Assembly: GCF_001482385.1 (NCBI RefSeq)
Contig: NZ_CP013612.1
Span: 1,116,001-1,180,000 of the forward strand
Length of the DNA stretch: 64,000 nucleotides
Direction: 5' to 3'
DNA from: Pseudoalteromonas rubra
GTDB lineage: Bacteria > Pseudomonadota > Gammaproteobacteria > Enterobacterales > Alteromonadaceae
Under the pieces are notes generated by a model, which did not search any database, was not told the DNA's origin, and saw only the letters and a program-made list of their open reading frames with translations. This document shows, in pieces, positions 8,821-16,931 of this stretch. Position 1 is the stretch's first letter. Each line of letters starts with the position of its first letter. Both the position numbers and the translations under genes were made by a program.

Positions 8821-10035
8821 ATGGGACTGAGTCATCAGGCGCACAGTGAATTACGCAGACTGGGTGAGCGTGTTAAGAAAGTACTTACGGCAATAATGCG
8901 GGCGGTGCCCGCACAAGCACAAACCATAGGCGGGTTTGCCCGCCATATTGGGTGTCATCGCTCAACCAGTCAGCGTTTATTTAATGCATACAAGGCCAAG
9001 TCTGGCGAACAGGTACTCTACCATTTACCCGGGCAACAGGCGCTGAGCGTGCTGGGTGAGCAGCTGACAGGGCATATCCCCTGTGATTTGATAGTGCAGT
9101 GGCGCCAGGTGAGTGAGCGCTTTTCTGCGACCATTCCTCAATATGCAAGAAGTCATGCAGAGCTAAAGCGATTACTGGACAACCGGCAAGAGGACAAAGT
9201 GAAAGCACGGGATGTAAATCTCTCTGGTCAGGATAAGCGGGCTCAGTTGTATTATGCGGCCAAGTCGCTGCTTGGTATGAGTATGGAAGAGATTTTCTGT
9301 GCTTATGTGCTAACCCGGGGCAAAGGCCGAGATGGTTTTTTGCAGGAAGTGGCCATGATCAGCAAATCGCAGATCAAGCGTGAGACGGGCGCCGCACCTT
9401 TCGTGCAGTTTTACACGCATCCTCACAATGATGATTTCATCGCCCCTTTGAACATAGATGCCAATTGTCGTGTTGAATCAAAGCGTTTTAGTATCGGCAT
9501 TGCGCAAGAACTATCAACACCTGGGCTGCATCAGGCCTTTGCCAGTTATTCACCTGGTAACAGCGGGTTGGTCTTTGACCCCATCACGAACTATGATCGT
9601 TTTGATGCAACCTTTATTTTTAATAATCCAGATGAGCTGGTTGACCCGTTAAGTCACGACAGTCAGTGTAGCTCTACCAGTATTTCGATTAAAAACCCGG
9701 CCAAAAAGTTGCGCTTACTGGTGCTGATAGAAAAGCAGCTGGATCGCCACAGTTGCGTGAATGTCGGTTGTTATCATAGCAACCAAAAAGTGGAAGAAGG
9801 GAAGCTCAGTTTAGAGGATATGTGGACCGAGCGCCTGCCTGAATTTCCAGAACTGCGTTTGATTGATTTAAATGCCGGAGCGCAGGCATTGCACTGGGAT
9901 ACTGTACAACAGCAAAAGCTTGACTATTTGTTCCGCTACGCCAGCCTGGACCCTGCTAACTACCGCTGTTATCTGATGGAAGTGGATTATCCAATCTGGT
10001 CCAGCACTTATCGCATATACTTCGAACATCAGTGA
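8821..10035 (+). CDS. unrecognised protein with N-terminal HTH-like segment
   Basis: 404 residues without signal peptide or membrane segment, so cytoplasmic. Residues about 33-60 (GGFARHIGCHRSTSQRLFNA) read like a helix-turn-helix, and the rest is an unrecognised globular region. It lies 59 bases after the secreted protease and 65 bases before a TPR protein on the same strand. I infer a transcriptional regulator, possibly of the neighbouring protease, but the family is not one I can name. Confidence 0.55.
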   Translation: MGLSHQAHSELRRLGERVKKVLTAIMRAVPAQAQTIGGFARHIGCHRSTSQRLFNAYKAKSGEQVLYHLPGQQALSVLGEQLTGHIPCDLIVQWRQVSERFSATIPQYARSHAELKRLLDNRQEDKVKARDVNLSGQDKRAQLYYAAKSLLGMSMEEIFCAYVLTRGKGRDGFLQEVAMISKSQIKRETGAAPFVQFYTHPHNDDFIAPLNIDANCRVESKRFSIGIAQELSTPGLHQAFASYSPGNSGLVFDPITNYDRFDATFIFNNPDELVDPLSHDSQCSSTSISIKNPAKKLRLLVLIEKQLDRHSCVNVGCYHSNQKVEEGKLSLEDMWTERLPEFPELRLIDLNAGAQALHWDTVQQQKLDYLFRYASLDPANYRCYLMEVDYPIWSSTYRIYFEHQ

Positions 10036-10100
10036 GTGACTTTGAACAATTGCTGCGTGCATTCTATAGTTTCAGGAGATAGGCGAAAGCGGAACGGGTG

Positions 10101-11111
10101 ATGTTACGAGCGATGATTGGCCTGTGGATGATGCTGTTCCCGATGACATTATGGGCTGCAACACCCAGTGAGGTGATCGATAAACTTCAGGAAGCTGAGG
10201 ATTACCTGACGGTTGACCCGGCAACGACCTTAGTGTTGCTGGAGCAGCTTGATAATGTTCAGCAGCTGCCGACCTCTTTGTTTTTACGCTGGCACTTCAT
10301 TCGCATGCGGGCTGCCGTGCCTACCCATCAATTGGCACAGATGGAATATTCTCTGGAAGCCGTTTTTTCCCACCATAGCCATCCCTATTTTATCGAAAAA
10401 CTCCCCACCGCATTGAGTGCGCTGGGGATCTGGTTGCGGCGTCATGATTACTTTAACGATGCCAGGCTGAGCTTAGAATGTGCCTATAAGTATGCTCAGT
10501 CGGAGCAGCAGAAGTTGGTACTGACGAATAGTTTGGCCCTTGTATCACGACAACTTGGTGATTATGCCAAAGCCAGACGCTTGTATGGCAGGGCGATGAG
10601 TATTGCTGATAAGGCTGGTATTACAGCAAAAAATGGCATTATTAATAATAATTTAGGGATCATAGCATTAGAGTTGGGTGAAGTTGCAGAGGCTGAGCTG
10701 CAGTTTCGAAATGCGCTTGCCAGTTATCAGGAAATAGATAAACGATCTGGGCAGATCTCTGCGGGGGTGAATCTGTTATTTGCTTTTATTATCCAGGAGC
10801 AACTGTTGAATTATCAGCGTTTGTACGGACCAACCTCCAGGCTGACCGCGGCATTCCCTAACGAAACTAAGCAGGCTATGTTACTTTGGATTAATGCCCG
10901 ATTTATGCAACTTGAAGGGCACCCGGTCAGCCAGCAGAGCAAAAACAGTCTTAAACTGGCATACACCCAGCTTCAGGATGATAATATTCGTCGCTTGGTA
11001 TTTCAGCACCTGGCAAAGCCACTGGGTGTTGAAGTTAATTTGCCAAAGCCAGTGATAGTCAGATCGTTTGAGCGCAGCTGGTATAAGGTAGTTAAAGCCT
11101 GTAACTGGTAA
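10101..11111 (+). CDS. exported TPR-repeat protein
   Basis: 337 residues from ATG 10101; GTG at 10098 directly precedes it and GGAAC is the likely ribosome site. The signal peptide is MLRAMIGLWMMLFPMTLWA. The mature part contains TPR helices, clearest at GDYAKARRLYGRAMSIADKA and NNLGIIALELGEVAEAELQF, then a less regular alpha-helical tail. It probably follows the 8821-10035 gene in one operon. A periplasmic scaffold or sensor role is plausible but not shown. Confidence 0.65.
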   Translation: MLRAMIGLWMMLFPMTLWAATPSEVIDKLQEAEDYLTVDPATTLVLLEQLDNVQQLPTSLFLRWHFIRMRAAVPTHQLAQMEYSLEAVFSHHSHPYFIEKLPTALSALGIWLRRHDYFNDARLSLECAYKYAQSEQQKLVLTNSLALVSRQLGDYAKARRLYGRAMSIADKAGITAKNGIINNNLGIIALELGEVAEAELQFRNALASYQEIDKRSGQISAGVNLLFAFIIQEQLLNYQRLYGPTSRLTAAFPNETKQAMLLWINARFMQLEGHPVSQQSKNSLKLAYTQLQDDNIRRLVFQHLAKPLGVEVNLPKPVIVRSFERSWYKVVKACNW

Positions 11112-11161
11112 GTATATCGCTGCCATTACCCGGCCAATTTGTACCATAGGACACAGCGGAT

Positions 11162-12082
11162 TCAAAATACAGGTCGCGATTTGATTATGTGCTCAAAATG
11201 CCCTGACAACAGGTCGATAAAGTGCCGTACTTTGGGTGACAGGTGGCGGCGACTTGGATAAACAACATAAACGTTGACATCTGGCTGCGGGTAGTCAGGA
11301 AACAAGGTAATAAGTTGCTGTTGCGTGATAAATTTATCGACATAAAATGCAGGCAGACGCGCAATGCCTATCCCATCACGGGCCATGGCAGTTTGCATAT
11401 GACCGTTATTGCACAAGATCCGTTGTCGCACATCTACATAAAAGGGGTTGCCCTGTTTATCTTTGAACTCCCAGCGATCCGGGGTTTTATGATTGCTGTA
11501 ACAAATACTGTGATGCTTTTCTAACTCTTTGGGATGATGTGGTTGTCCAAACCGGCTGATATAGTCCGGGCTGGCAACAACGTAGGTCTTGCATTGATAA
11601 ACACGTTTGCAGATCAGGCTGGATTCTTCCAGTTGCGGGGTTGCCCGTACGGCCAGATCATAGCCATCACCAACCACGTCAACGGCTTTATCTTCAAGAT
11701 CCCATTTCAGTGAAACATTTGGATAGCGGTTCAGGTACTCAGCCAACACGGGTTGCAGGTAGTCGGTACTGAACGCCACCGGACAGGTGATTTTAAGTGT
11801 GCCTCTGGGGATGTCATCAGTCACATTTAGCTGTTGTGCTGCGGCCTGAGCATCCTGGATCAGCTGAGTGCAATTTTGATAGTAAGACTCACCTTCGGGC
11901 GTCAGGGCCAATGTGCGCGTGGTGCGGTTTAACAGTCGCACACCCAGCCTTTCTTCAAGTCTGGCGACCACTTTGCTGACATGCGAAGGAGAGTGACCCA
12001 GTTTTTGTGCTGCGGCAATAAAACTCTTACTCTCGACGACTTCAGTGAAGATCTCAATACCTTCAAAAAGATTGTTATTCAT
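11162..12082 (-). CDS. LysR-family transcriptional regulator
   Basis: 306 residues. An N-terminal winged helix-turn-helix (FIAAAQKLGHSPSHVSKVVARLEERL, about residues 21-46) and the family signature NRTTRTLALTPEG are followed by an effector-binding domain (LKITCPVAFSTDYLQPVLAEY onward). It is divergent from the FMN-reductase gene with a 142-base gap, the standard LysR arrangement, so that gene is its likely target. Confidence 0.92.
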   Translation of the reverse strand: MNNNLFEGIEIFTEVVESKSFIAAAQKLGHSPSHVSKVVARLEERLGVRLLNRTTRTLALTPEGESYYQNCTQLIQDAQAAAQQLNVTDDIPRGTLKITCPVAFSTDYLQPVLAEYLNRYPNVSLKWDLEDKAVDVVGDGYDLAVRATPQLEESSLICKRVYQCKTYVVASPDYISRFGQPHHPKELEKHHSICYSNHKTPDRWEFKDKQGNPFYVDVRQRILCNNGHMQTAMARDGIGIARLPAFYVDKFITQQQLITLFPDYPQPDVNVYVVYPSRRHLSPKVRHFIDLLSGHFEHIIKSRPVF

Positions 12083-12224
12083 ATGGAAATAGTAACTTTA
12101 TTTTTGCCCTATTAATCATTATTAAAACCTAATATACACTGGTTGTCATCAGCTTGAGGTGAACGCTTATCGAAGTGAACACCTGCACAAACCTAAATTT
12201 GTCTTATTTTGAGAGGGTAATCCC
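12083..12224. promoter_or_regulatory. divergent promoter region, LysR / FMN reductase
   Basis: AT-rich 142-base gap between divergent start codons. It should contain the LysR operator and both promoters. I see no operator clear enough to place exactly. GAGAGG lies just before the reductase start. Confidence 0.5.
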
Positions 12225-12749
12225 ATGAAAGTTTTAGTATTCGCAGCCAGCAACAGCCGTCAATCTATTAACCAGCAACTGGCAAGCTATGCTGCCTCGT
12301 TGATCCCCAATGCCGAGGTCGAAGTACTGGACCTGAATGATTATGAAATGCCAATTTACAGCATTGAGCGTGAAACAGACGGTGGCATTCCGGACGAAGC
12401 GCAGCGTTTCTTTGCCAAAATTGGTGCTGCGGATGCGATTATCGTTTCCTTTGCTGAGCACAACGGCAGCTATTCAGCGGCTTACAAAAACTTGTTTGAC
12501 TGGACATCACGCATCGATATGAAGGTATATCAGAATACGCCTATGCTGATGATGGCCACGTCTCCGGGTCCAGGCGGTGCAAAAAGTGTATTGGCATCGG
12601 CTGTGGGCTCTGCACCTTATTTTGCTGCGGATGTTAAAGCCAGTCTGTCAGTTCCTAGCTTCTTTGACAATTTTGATTCAGAGACCGGTGAGCTGAAAAA
12701 TGCTGAGATTAAACAAGAGCTTGAGGCTGTTCTTAAGTTACTGCACTAA
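12225..12749 (+). CDS. NADPH-dependent FMN reductase family protein
   Basis: 174-residue flavodoxin-fold oxidoreductase. The N-terminal phosphate-binding loop is AASNSRQSIN, and FAEHNGSYSAAYKNLFDW is the conserved active-site segment, followed by MMATSPGPGGAKSVL. It likely reduces FMN or quinones with NADPH in the cytoplasm. The divergent LysR gene is the probable regulator. A strong terminator follows 31 bases after the stop. Confidence 0.9.
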   Translation: MKVLVFAASNSRQSINQQLASYAASLIPNAEVEVLDLNDYEMPIYSIERETDGGIPDEAQRFFAKIGAADAIIVSFAEHNGSYSAAYKNLFDWTSRIDMKVYQNTPMLMMATSPGPGGAKSVLASAVGSAPYFAADVKASLSVPSFFDNFDSETGELKNAEIKQELEAVLKLLH

Positions 12750-12780
12750 ACAAACTTGAGCGTTTGAACACCTTGATAAC

Positions 12781-12827
12781 ACAGGCCGGGCGATATAAAA
12801 TATTGCCCGGCCTGTTTGATTTTTATT
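12781..12827 (+). terminator. rho-independent terminator after FMN reductase gene
   Basis: A perfect 11-bp stem, ACAGGCCGGGC (12781-12791) with GCCCGGCCTGT (12805-12815), is followed by TTGATTTTTATT. Confidence 0.93.
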
Positions 12828-12910
12828 CTAACAGCCTAATTACTTTAAAAAAGTTACCTTTGGGGGTTTTCAAAGACAAAAAAATCTTCTAGTATCTTTG
12901 TCGTCGATTT

Positions 12911-12986
<76 letters not shown>

Positions 12987-13071
12987 AATCTCTTATCCTT
13001 CCCATGTTGTTTTTATTCCGCCTTAGTTACAATGCAGTTTTCGCAATCAATATCAGTTTTCCGGGTCATGA

Positions 13072-13386
13072 ATGAACAATTTATTTGCTAACTTACCAGC
13101 TGATCTCAGCGATGAAGTCTTTCAGACACTTTTGTTTCATGAGCAGCTTAAAATTGAGCGGATCGTCTCTAAAGGGCATACTTCACCGTCTCAGGGATGG
13201 TACGACCAAAATGAGCATGAGTGGGTGCTGGTGCTGCAGGGCGAAGGTGAGCTCACATTTGAAGATGGCCGGGTTGAGCGTCTGGCTGCGGGCGATTACA
13301 TCAACATTCCAGCCCATTGTAAGCATAAAGTCAGCTGGACCGACCCCGAGCAGGAGACAGTCTGGTTAGCCATTTTTTATCGATAG
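13072..13386 (+). CDS. cupin-domain protein
   Basis: 104-residue single-domain cupin. The two conserved motifs are seen: EHEWVLVLQGEGELTFEDG (motif 1, with H and E as metal-ligand candidates) and GDYINIPAHCKHKV (motif 2, with the C-terminal histidines). Such small cupins bind a metal and act as isomerases, dioxygenases or sensors; the substrate is unknown. The last 21 bases overlap tail-to-tail with the hybrid kinase gene on the other strand. Confidence 0.85.
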   Translation: MNNLFANLPADLSDEVFQTLLFHEQLKIERIVSKGHTSPSQGWYDQNEHEWVLVLQGEGELTFEDGRVERLAAGDYINIPAHCKHKVSWTDPEQETVWLAIFYR

Positions 13387-15759
13387 CCATTTGTCGAGTG
13401 CGGTCTGGAGCTTGTCCAGTGCAATGGGTTTGCTGATGTAATCATCCATACCCGCGGCAAAACAGGTTTCAATATCTTTGATCAATACATTGGCTGTCAG
13501 GGCGATGATCGTGAGTTGCATGTGCTGAGGCATTCTACGAATTGCTTTTGTCGCTTCTATGCCGTCCATATTGGGCATGTGCATATCCATTAGCACCAGA
13601 TCATAGTGTTCTTTTTCCAGTTGCTGCAAGGCTTGCTGGCCGTCGGTAACAATGGTGACGCTGAGACCCAGTTTTTCTAAAATAGCCTTAGTGACAATCT
13701 GATTGACCGCATTATCTTCCGCTAACAAAATATGGCCGTGTAATTCTCCCAGCGTCACTTGATCGCTGTCTTCTGAATAAATCAGGCAGCACGTGGTTAC
13801 TGGCCAGTTAAAGTCAAACTGAGATCCCTCTCCTTGCACTGATTGACAGTTGAGGTGACCACCGCACAAGTCAATAATATGCTGACAGATGCACAGGCCA
13901 AGCCCGGATCCTCCATAGCGCCGGGTAGTACTTTCATCTTCCTGATAAAATGGGTTAAAAATTTGTGGGAGCTTGTCCTCTGCGATACCTATGCCGCTAT
14001 CTGACACGGTAAACCTGAGCATTACCTGCTCCATGTTGCCGATGTTTTCTACTTCCAGGCGGATAAACCCTTCGTGGGTAAACTTGATGGCATTATTGAG
14101 CAGGTTGAGCAAAACCTGTTGCAAACGGTGCTTATCACTGACCACCTCTTTGGGCACCGTATCGCCAATTACCAGCTGAAATCTTAGCCGTTTTTCAAGG
14201 ACTTTTTCACTGAATATTTGCTCCAAATGGTGCAATACCGCATATAAGTCAAAGGGCTCGAAGTACAGTGATACTTCGCCCTGATCTAGCTTAGAAATAT
14301 CCAGAATGTCATTAATCAGGGTCAGCAGGCTCTGCCCTGACTCATTGGCAACCCGGATCAGGGTGGTTTGCTCTGCATTAAAGCTATTTTGTTGGTTGAG
14401 TAACTGGAGGGTGCCCAGAATGCCATTCATGGGTGTACGGATCTCATGGCTCATGTTAGCCAGAAAGCGGCTTTTGGCATTGGCCGCTTCTTCCGCGGCG
14501 AGTTTCGCCAGTTCGAGTGCCTGAGTTCGCTCTTCCACTCTGTGTTCCAGCTCAGATTCGCGCTGGAATACTTTGTCGCGCATCTGTGCAAACGCACGGC
14601 TGAGCTTGGCCAGTTCATCTTTGCCCCGGGTAGACAAAGATACATTAAAGTTGCCTTGAGTCAGCGCCTGTGCAGCCTTGGTGAGTTTGGCAATGGGCTG
14701 ATATATGCTGTTTGAAAAGCGCCAGGCAACCAGCAAGGAAATGGCAATGGCAAATGCCAGAATAATCAACAACTGCTGACGTAGTTCATACACCGGGGCG
14801 AACACCACATGTTCGGGTAAAGTTAAGGCGATGCTGTACCCTGAGGACTTGACGGGTGCATAAAAAATATAAGATTTGGGTCGGGTGGGGGTTTTATCCA
14901 GCTGCGCATAGCCATTAAAGCCCGCAATCATCTTCAGGCCGATTTCTTTAAGTTGCGGGTCTGTTTCTTCCGTAACTTTTAAGCGTATCGCGATTTTTTC
15001 ACCAATGTCATTAACAACAAATTTCCCCTGTTCGCGTTTGAGCTGAATGACTTTGTCCGGCTGCCAGTGATACATATAAATCCCTTGCTGAGATACCAGC
15101 ATAAACCGGGCATTGTCGTAAAACTGATGGACAACCTGCTTGGAAACGGCCTGTACCAGCCTGTCTATCTCGCGCCAGGGAATGCTGCCCCCCAGTAAAC
15201 CAGCTACTTTACCATCATTGGCCAGTATGGTTGCTGCGACCACAATTTGCTTAACGCCCGTTGTGTAGGAGATCATCGGCTCAGATACATAAACTTCAGC
15301 GTTTTGTTCTACATTTCGGCCAATGCTTTGCTGCCAATAATCGCGGCGCGAAATGGTTCTTTTACGTGCCTGTGGTGACTCATCATCGAAGGTACGGAGC
15401 ATATTTTGAAAGGGATTACCGCCTTCGGTATTGTGAAAGCTGCCGTCGGGGCGCCCAATAATGAACTTTTCGTAAGTCTGATCATGGGCGGCTTTTTCTG
15501 CTTGCAAAATGGGTGAGATGTCCGCAAAGTCCATGGTTTTTATGGTTGGTTGACGTGCCAGGGTCGCCACTTCGCTTTTGCGCTTAGCGAAATAGCGGTC
15601 GAAAATAGCAGCTGCATTATAAACTTTGGCCTGAGCAGCTGAAATGCTCAGACGTTTTGCCTGCTCTGTACTGTGTAACATTGCCAGTAAGAAAATCACC
15701 AGCATCGGGGCCAGTGCTGTTAATCCCAGGATCACCGTCAGGCGCGTTTTTAATTGCAT
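13366..15759 (-). CDS. hybrid sensor histidine kinase / response regulator with Cache domain
   Basis: 797 residues in the inner membrane. TM1 about 8-28; periplasmic double-Cache-like sensor about 30-315; TM2 about 329-347; HAMP and coiled coil to about 425; HisKA with phospho-acceptor H438 (MSHEIRTPMNG); HATPase with N-box NLLNNAIKF, D587-S-G-I-G and GGSGLGL; receiver domain from about 677 with phospho-acceptor D725 (LVLMDMHMP). No Hpt domain is present, so phosphate probably passes to a separate protein. The ligand is unknown; Cache sensors often bind small organic molecules. Confidence 0.92.
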   Translation of the reverse strand: MQLKTRLTVILGLTALAPMLVIFLLAMLHSTEQAKRLSISAAQAKVYNAAAIFDRYFAKRKSEVATLARQPTIKTMDFADISPILQAEKAAHDQTYEKFIIGRPDGSFHNTEGGNPFQNMLRTFDDESPQARKRTISRRDYWQQSIGRNVEQNAEVYVSEPMISYTTGVKQIVVAATILANDGKVAGLLGGSIPWREIDRLVQAVSKQVVHQFYDNARFMLVSQQGIYMYHWQPDKVIQLKREQGKFVVNDIGEKIAIRLKVTEETDPQLKEIGLKMIAGFNGYAQLDKTPTRPKSYIFYAPVKSSGYSIALTLPEHVVFAPVYELRQQLLIILAFAIAISLLVAWRFSNSIYQPIAKLTKAAQALTQGNFNVSLSTRGKDELAKLSRAFAQMRDKVFQRESELEHRVEERTQALELAKLAAEEAANAKSRFLANMSHEIRTPMNGILGTLQLLNQQNSFNAEQTTLIRVANESGQSLLTLINDILDISKLDQGEVSLYFEPFDLYAVLHHLEQIFSEKVLEKRLRFQLVIGDTVPKEVVSDKHRLQQVLLNLLNNAIKFTHEGFIRLEVENIGNMEQVMLRFTVSDSGIGIAEDKLPQIFNPFYQEDESTTRRYGGSGLGLCICQHIIDLCGGHLNCQSVQGEGSQFDFNWPVTTCCLIYSEDSDQVTLGELHGHILLAEDNAVNQIVTKAILEKLGLSVTIVTDGQQALQQLEKEHYDLVLMDMHMPNMDGIEATKAIRRMPQHMQLTIIALTANVLIKDIETCFAAGMDDYISKPIALDKLQTALDKWLSIKNG

Positions 15760-15995
15760 ATATCAGATTAAAAAGCTTCTTATCTCACAAGTTTAGACAA
15801 TATTTTGGCTTGCACCTCTCGTTATCGCAATTTTTCTCCCCGGCCCGCTGATATAAGAGGAGGGTTACCGGCGAAGCTGGCTTTTGCAGAATAGTGCTTT
15901 GTGAGATCGTCGATTCTTTATTCCATATCAAGTCAGCCAGGACTAAGGACTGCTACATTAGTAAGGTGTTTAGCCCCTATGAGTGGTACTAAAGC

Positions 15996-16931
15996 GTGAT
16001 TCTGAAATTTCTGATTTGGGCATTGTTGTTCGGTTCGGTATGGGTCGCAGCTGAGCCCATTTTACCATTGCACAGTGTCGCAACGGATGCGCGCAAGGTT
16101 GCATTGGGTCGGCAATTGTTTTTTGACACCCGGCTGTCTCGTAATAACGAAGTAAGCTGTGCTTCGTGCCATCAGTTGGCAACCCATGGCGCTGACAACA
16201 CAGCCCGCTCCAAAGGAGTCGCAGGGCGGCTTGGTGACGTGAGAGCACCTACCGTCTATAACTCAGTATTCAATATTCGTCAGGCCTGGGATGGCAAAGC
16301 CATTGATTTAAAAGCTCAGGTCACGCTTCCAGTAGAAAACCCCAAAGAATTTGCCACCACCTGGCCTATGTTGATCGCCACCCTCAATGAGGATAAAACC
16401 TTCGTAAGCGCCTTTACACAGGTTTATAAAGGTGGGTTGTCGAGTGATGCCATCAGTGATGCCATTGCTCACTATGAACGCAGTTTAGTTACCCTTAATG
16501 CGCCTTTTGATCTGTGGCTGCAAGGCAAGGGGATTTTGTCTGAGCAAGCGCAGGAGGGATATCTCTTATTTAAATACTACGGCTGTATAAATTGTCATCA
16601 GGGTAAAAATGTGGGTGGCAATATGTTCGCTAAAATGGGCACGTTTGGTGACTACTTTGGTGATCGTGGTACTCCTATAGAACCTGCAGATTACGGTCGA
16701 TATAACGTGACGGGTCGTGAGGCCGATAAGTTTACTTTTAAAGTGCCGGGTCTGCGTTTGGCCGCGAGACAAACTTACTTTTTTCATGATGGTAGTGAGC
16801 AAAGCCTGACAGGCGCTATCAATACCATGGCCCGATATCAGCTTGGCCGCTCACTCAGCCAGGCAGAGCTAGAGGCCATTGCCGCTTTTCTGGAAAGCCT
16901 GGTTGGTCAGCATCAGGAAATGACACAATGA
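15996..16931 (+). CDS. di-haem cytochrome c peroxidase (CcpA/MauG family)
   Basis: 311-residue periplasmic protein; GTG start, signal peptide ending near VAAEP. It has two c-type haem motifs, C55-A-S-C-H59 and C197-I-N-C-H201, with the family spacing and segments GRQLFFDTRLSRN, RAPTVYN and AWDG. It probably reduces hydrogen peroxide or performs a related di-haem oxidation. The stop overlaps the start of the next gene (ATGA), so it is translationally coupled to a c-di-GMP enzyme. No strong Shine-Dalgarno is seen upstream. Confidence 0.9.
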   Translation: MILKFLIWALLFGSVWVAAEPILPLHSVATDARKVALGRQLFFDTRLSRNNEVSCASCHQLATHGADNTARSKGVAGRLGDVRAPTVYNSVFNIRQAWDGKAIDLKAQVTLPVENPKEFATTWPMLIATLNEDKTFVSAFTQVYKGGLSSDAISDAIAHYERSLVTLNAPFDLWLQGKGILSEQAQEGYLLFKYYGCINCHQGKNVGGNMFAKMGTFGDYFGDRGTPIEPADYGRYNVTGREADKFTFKVPGLRLAARQTYFFHDGSEQSLTGAINTMARYQLGRSLSQAELEAIAAFLESLVGQHQEMTQ

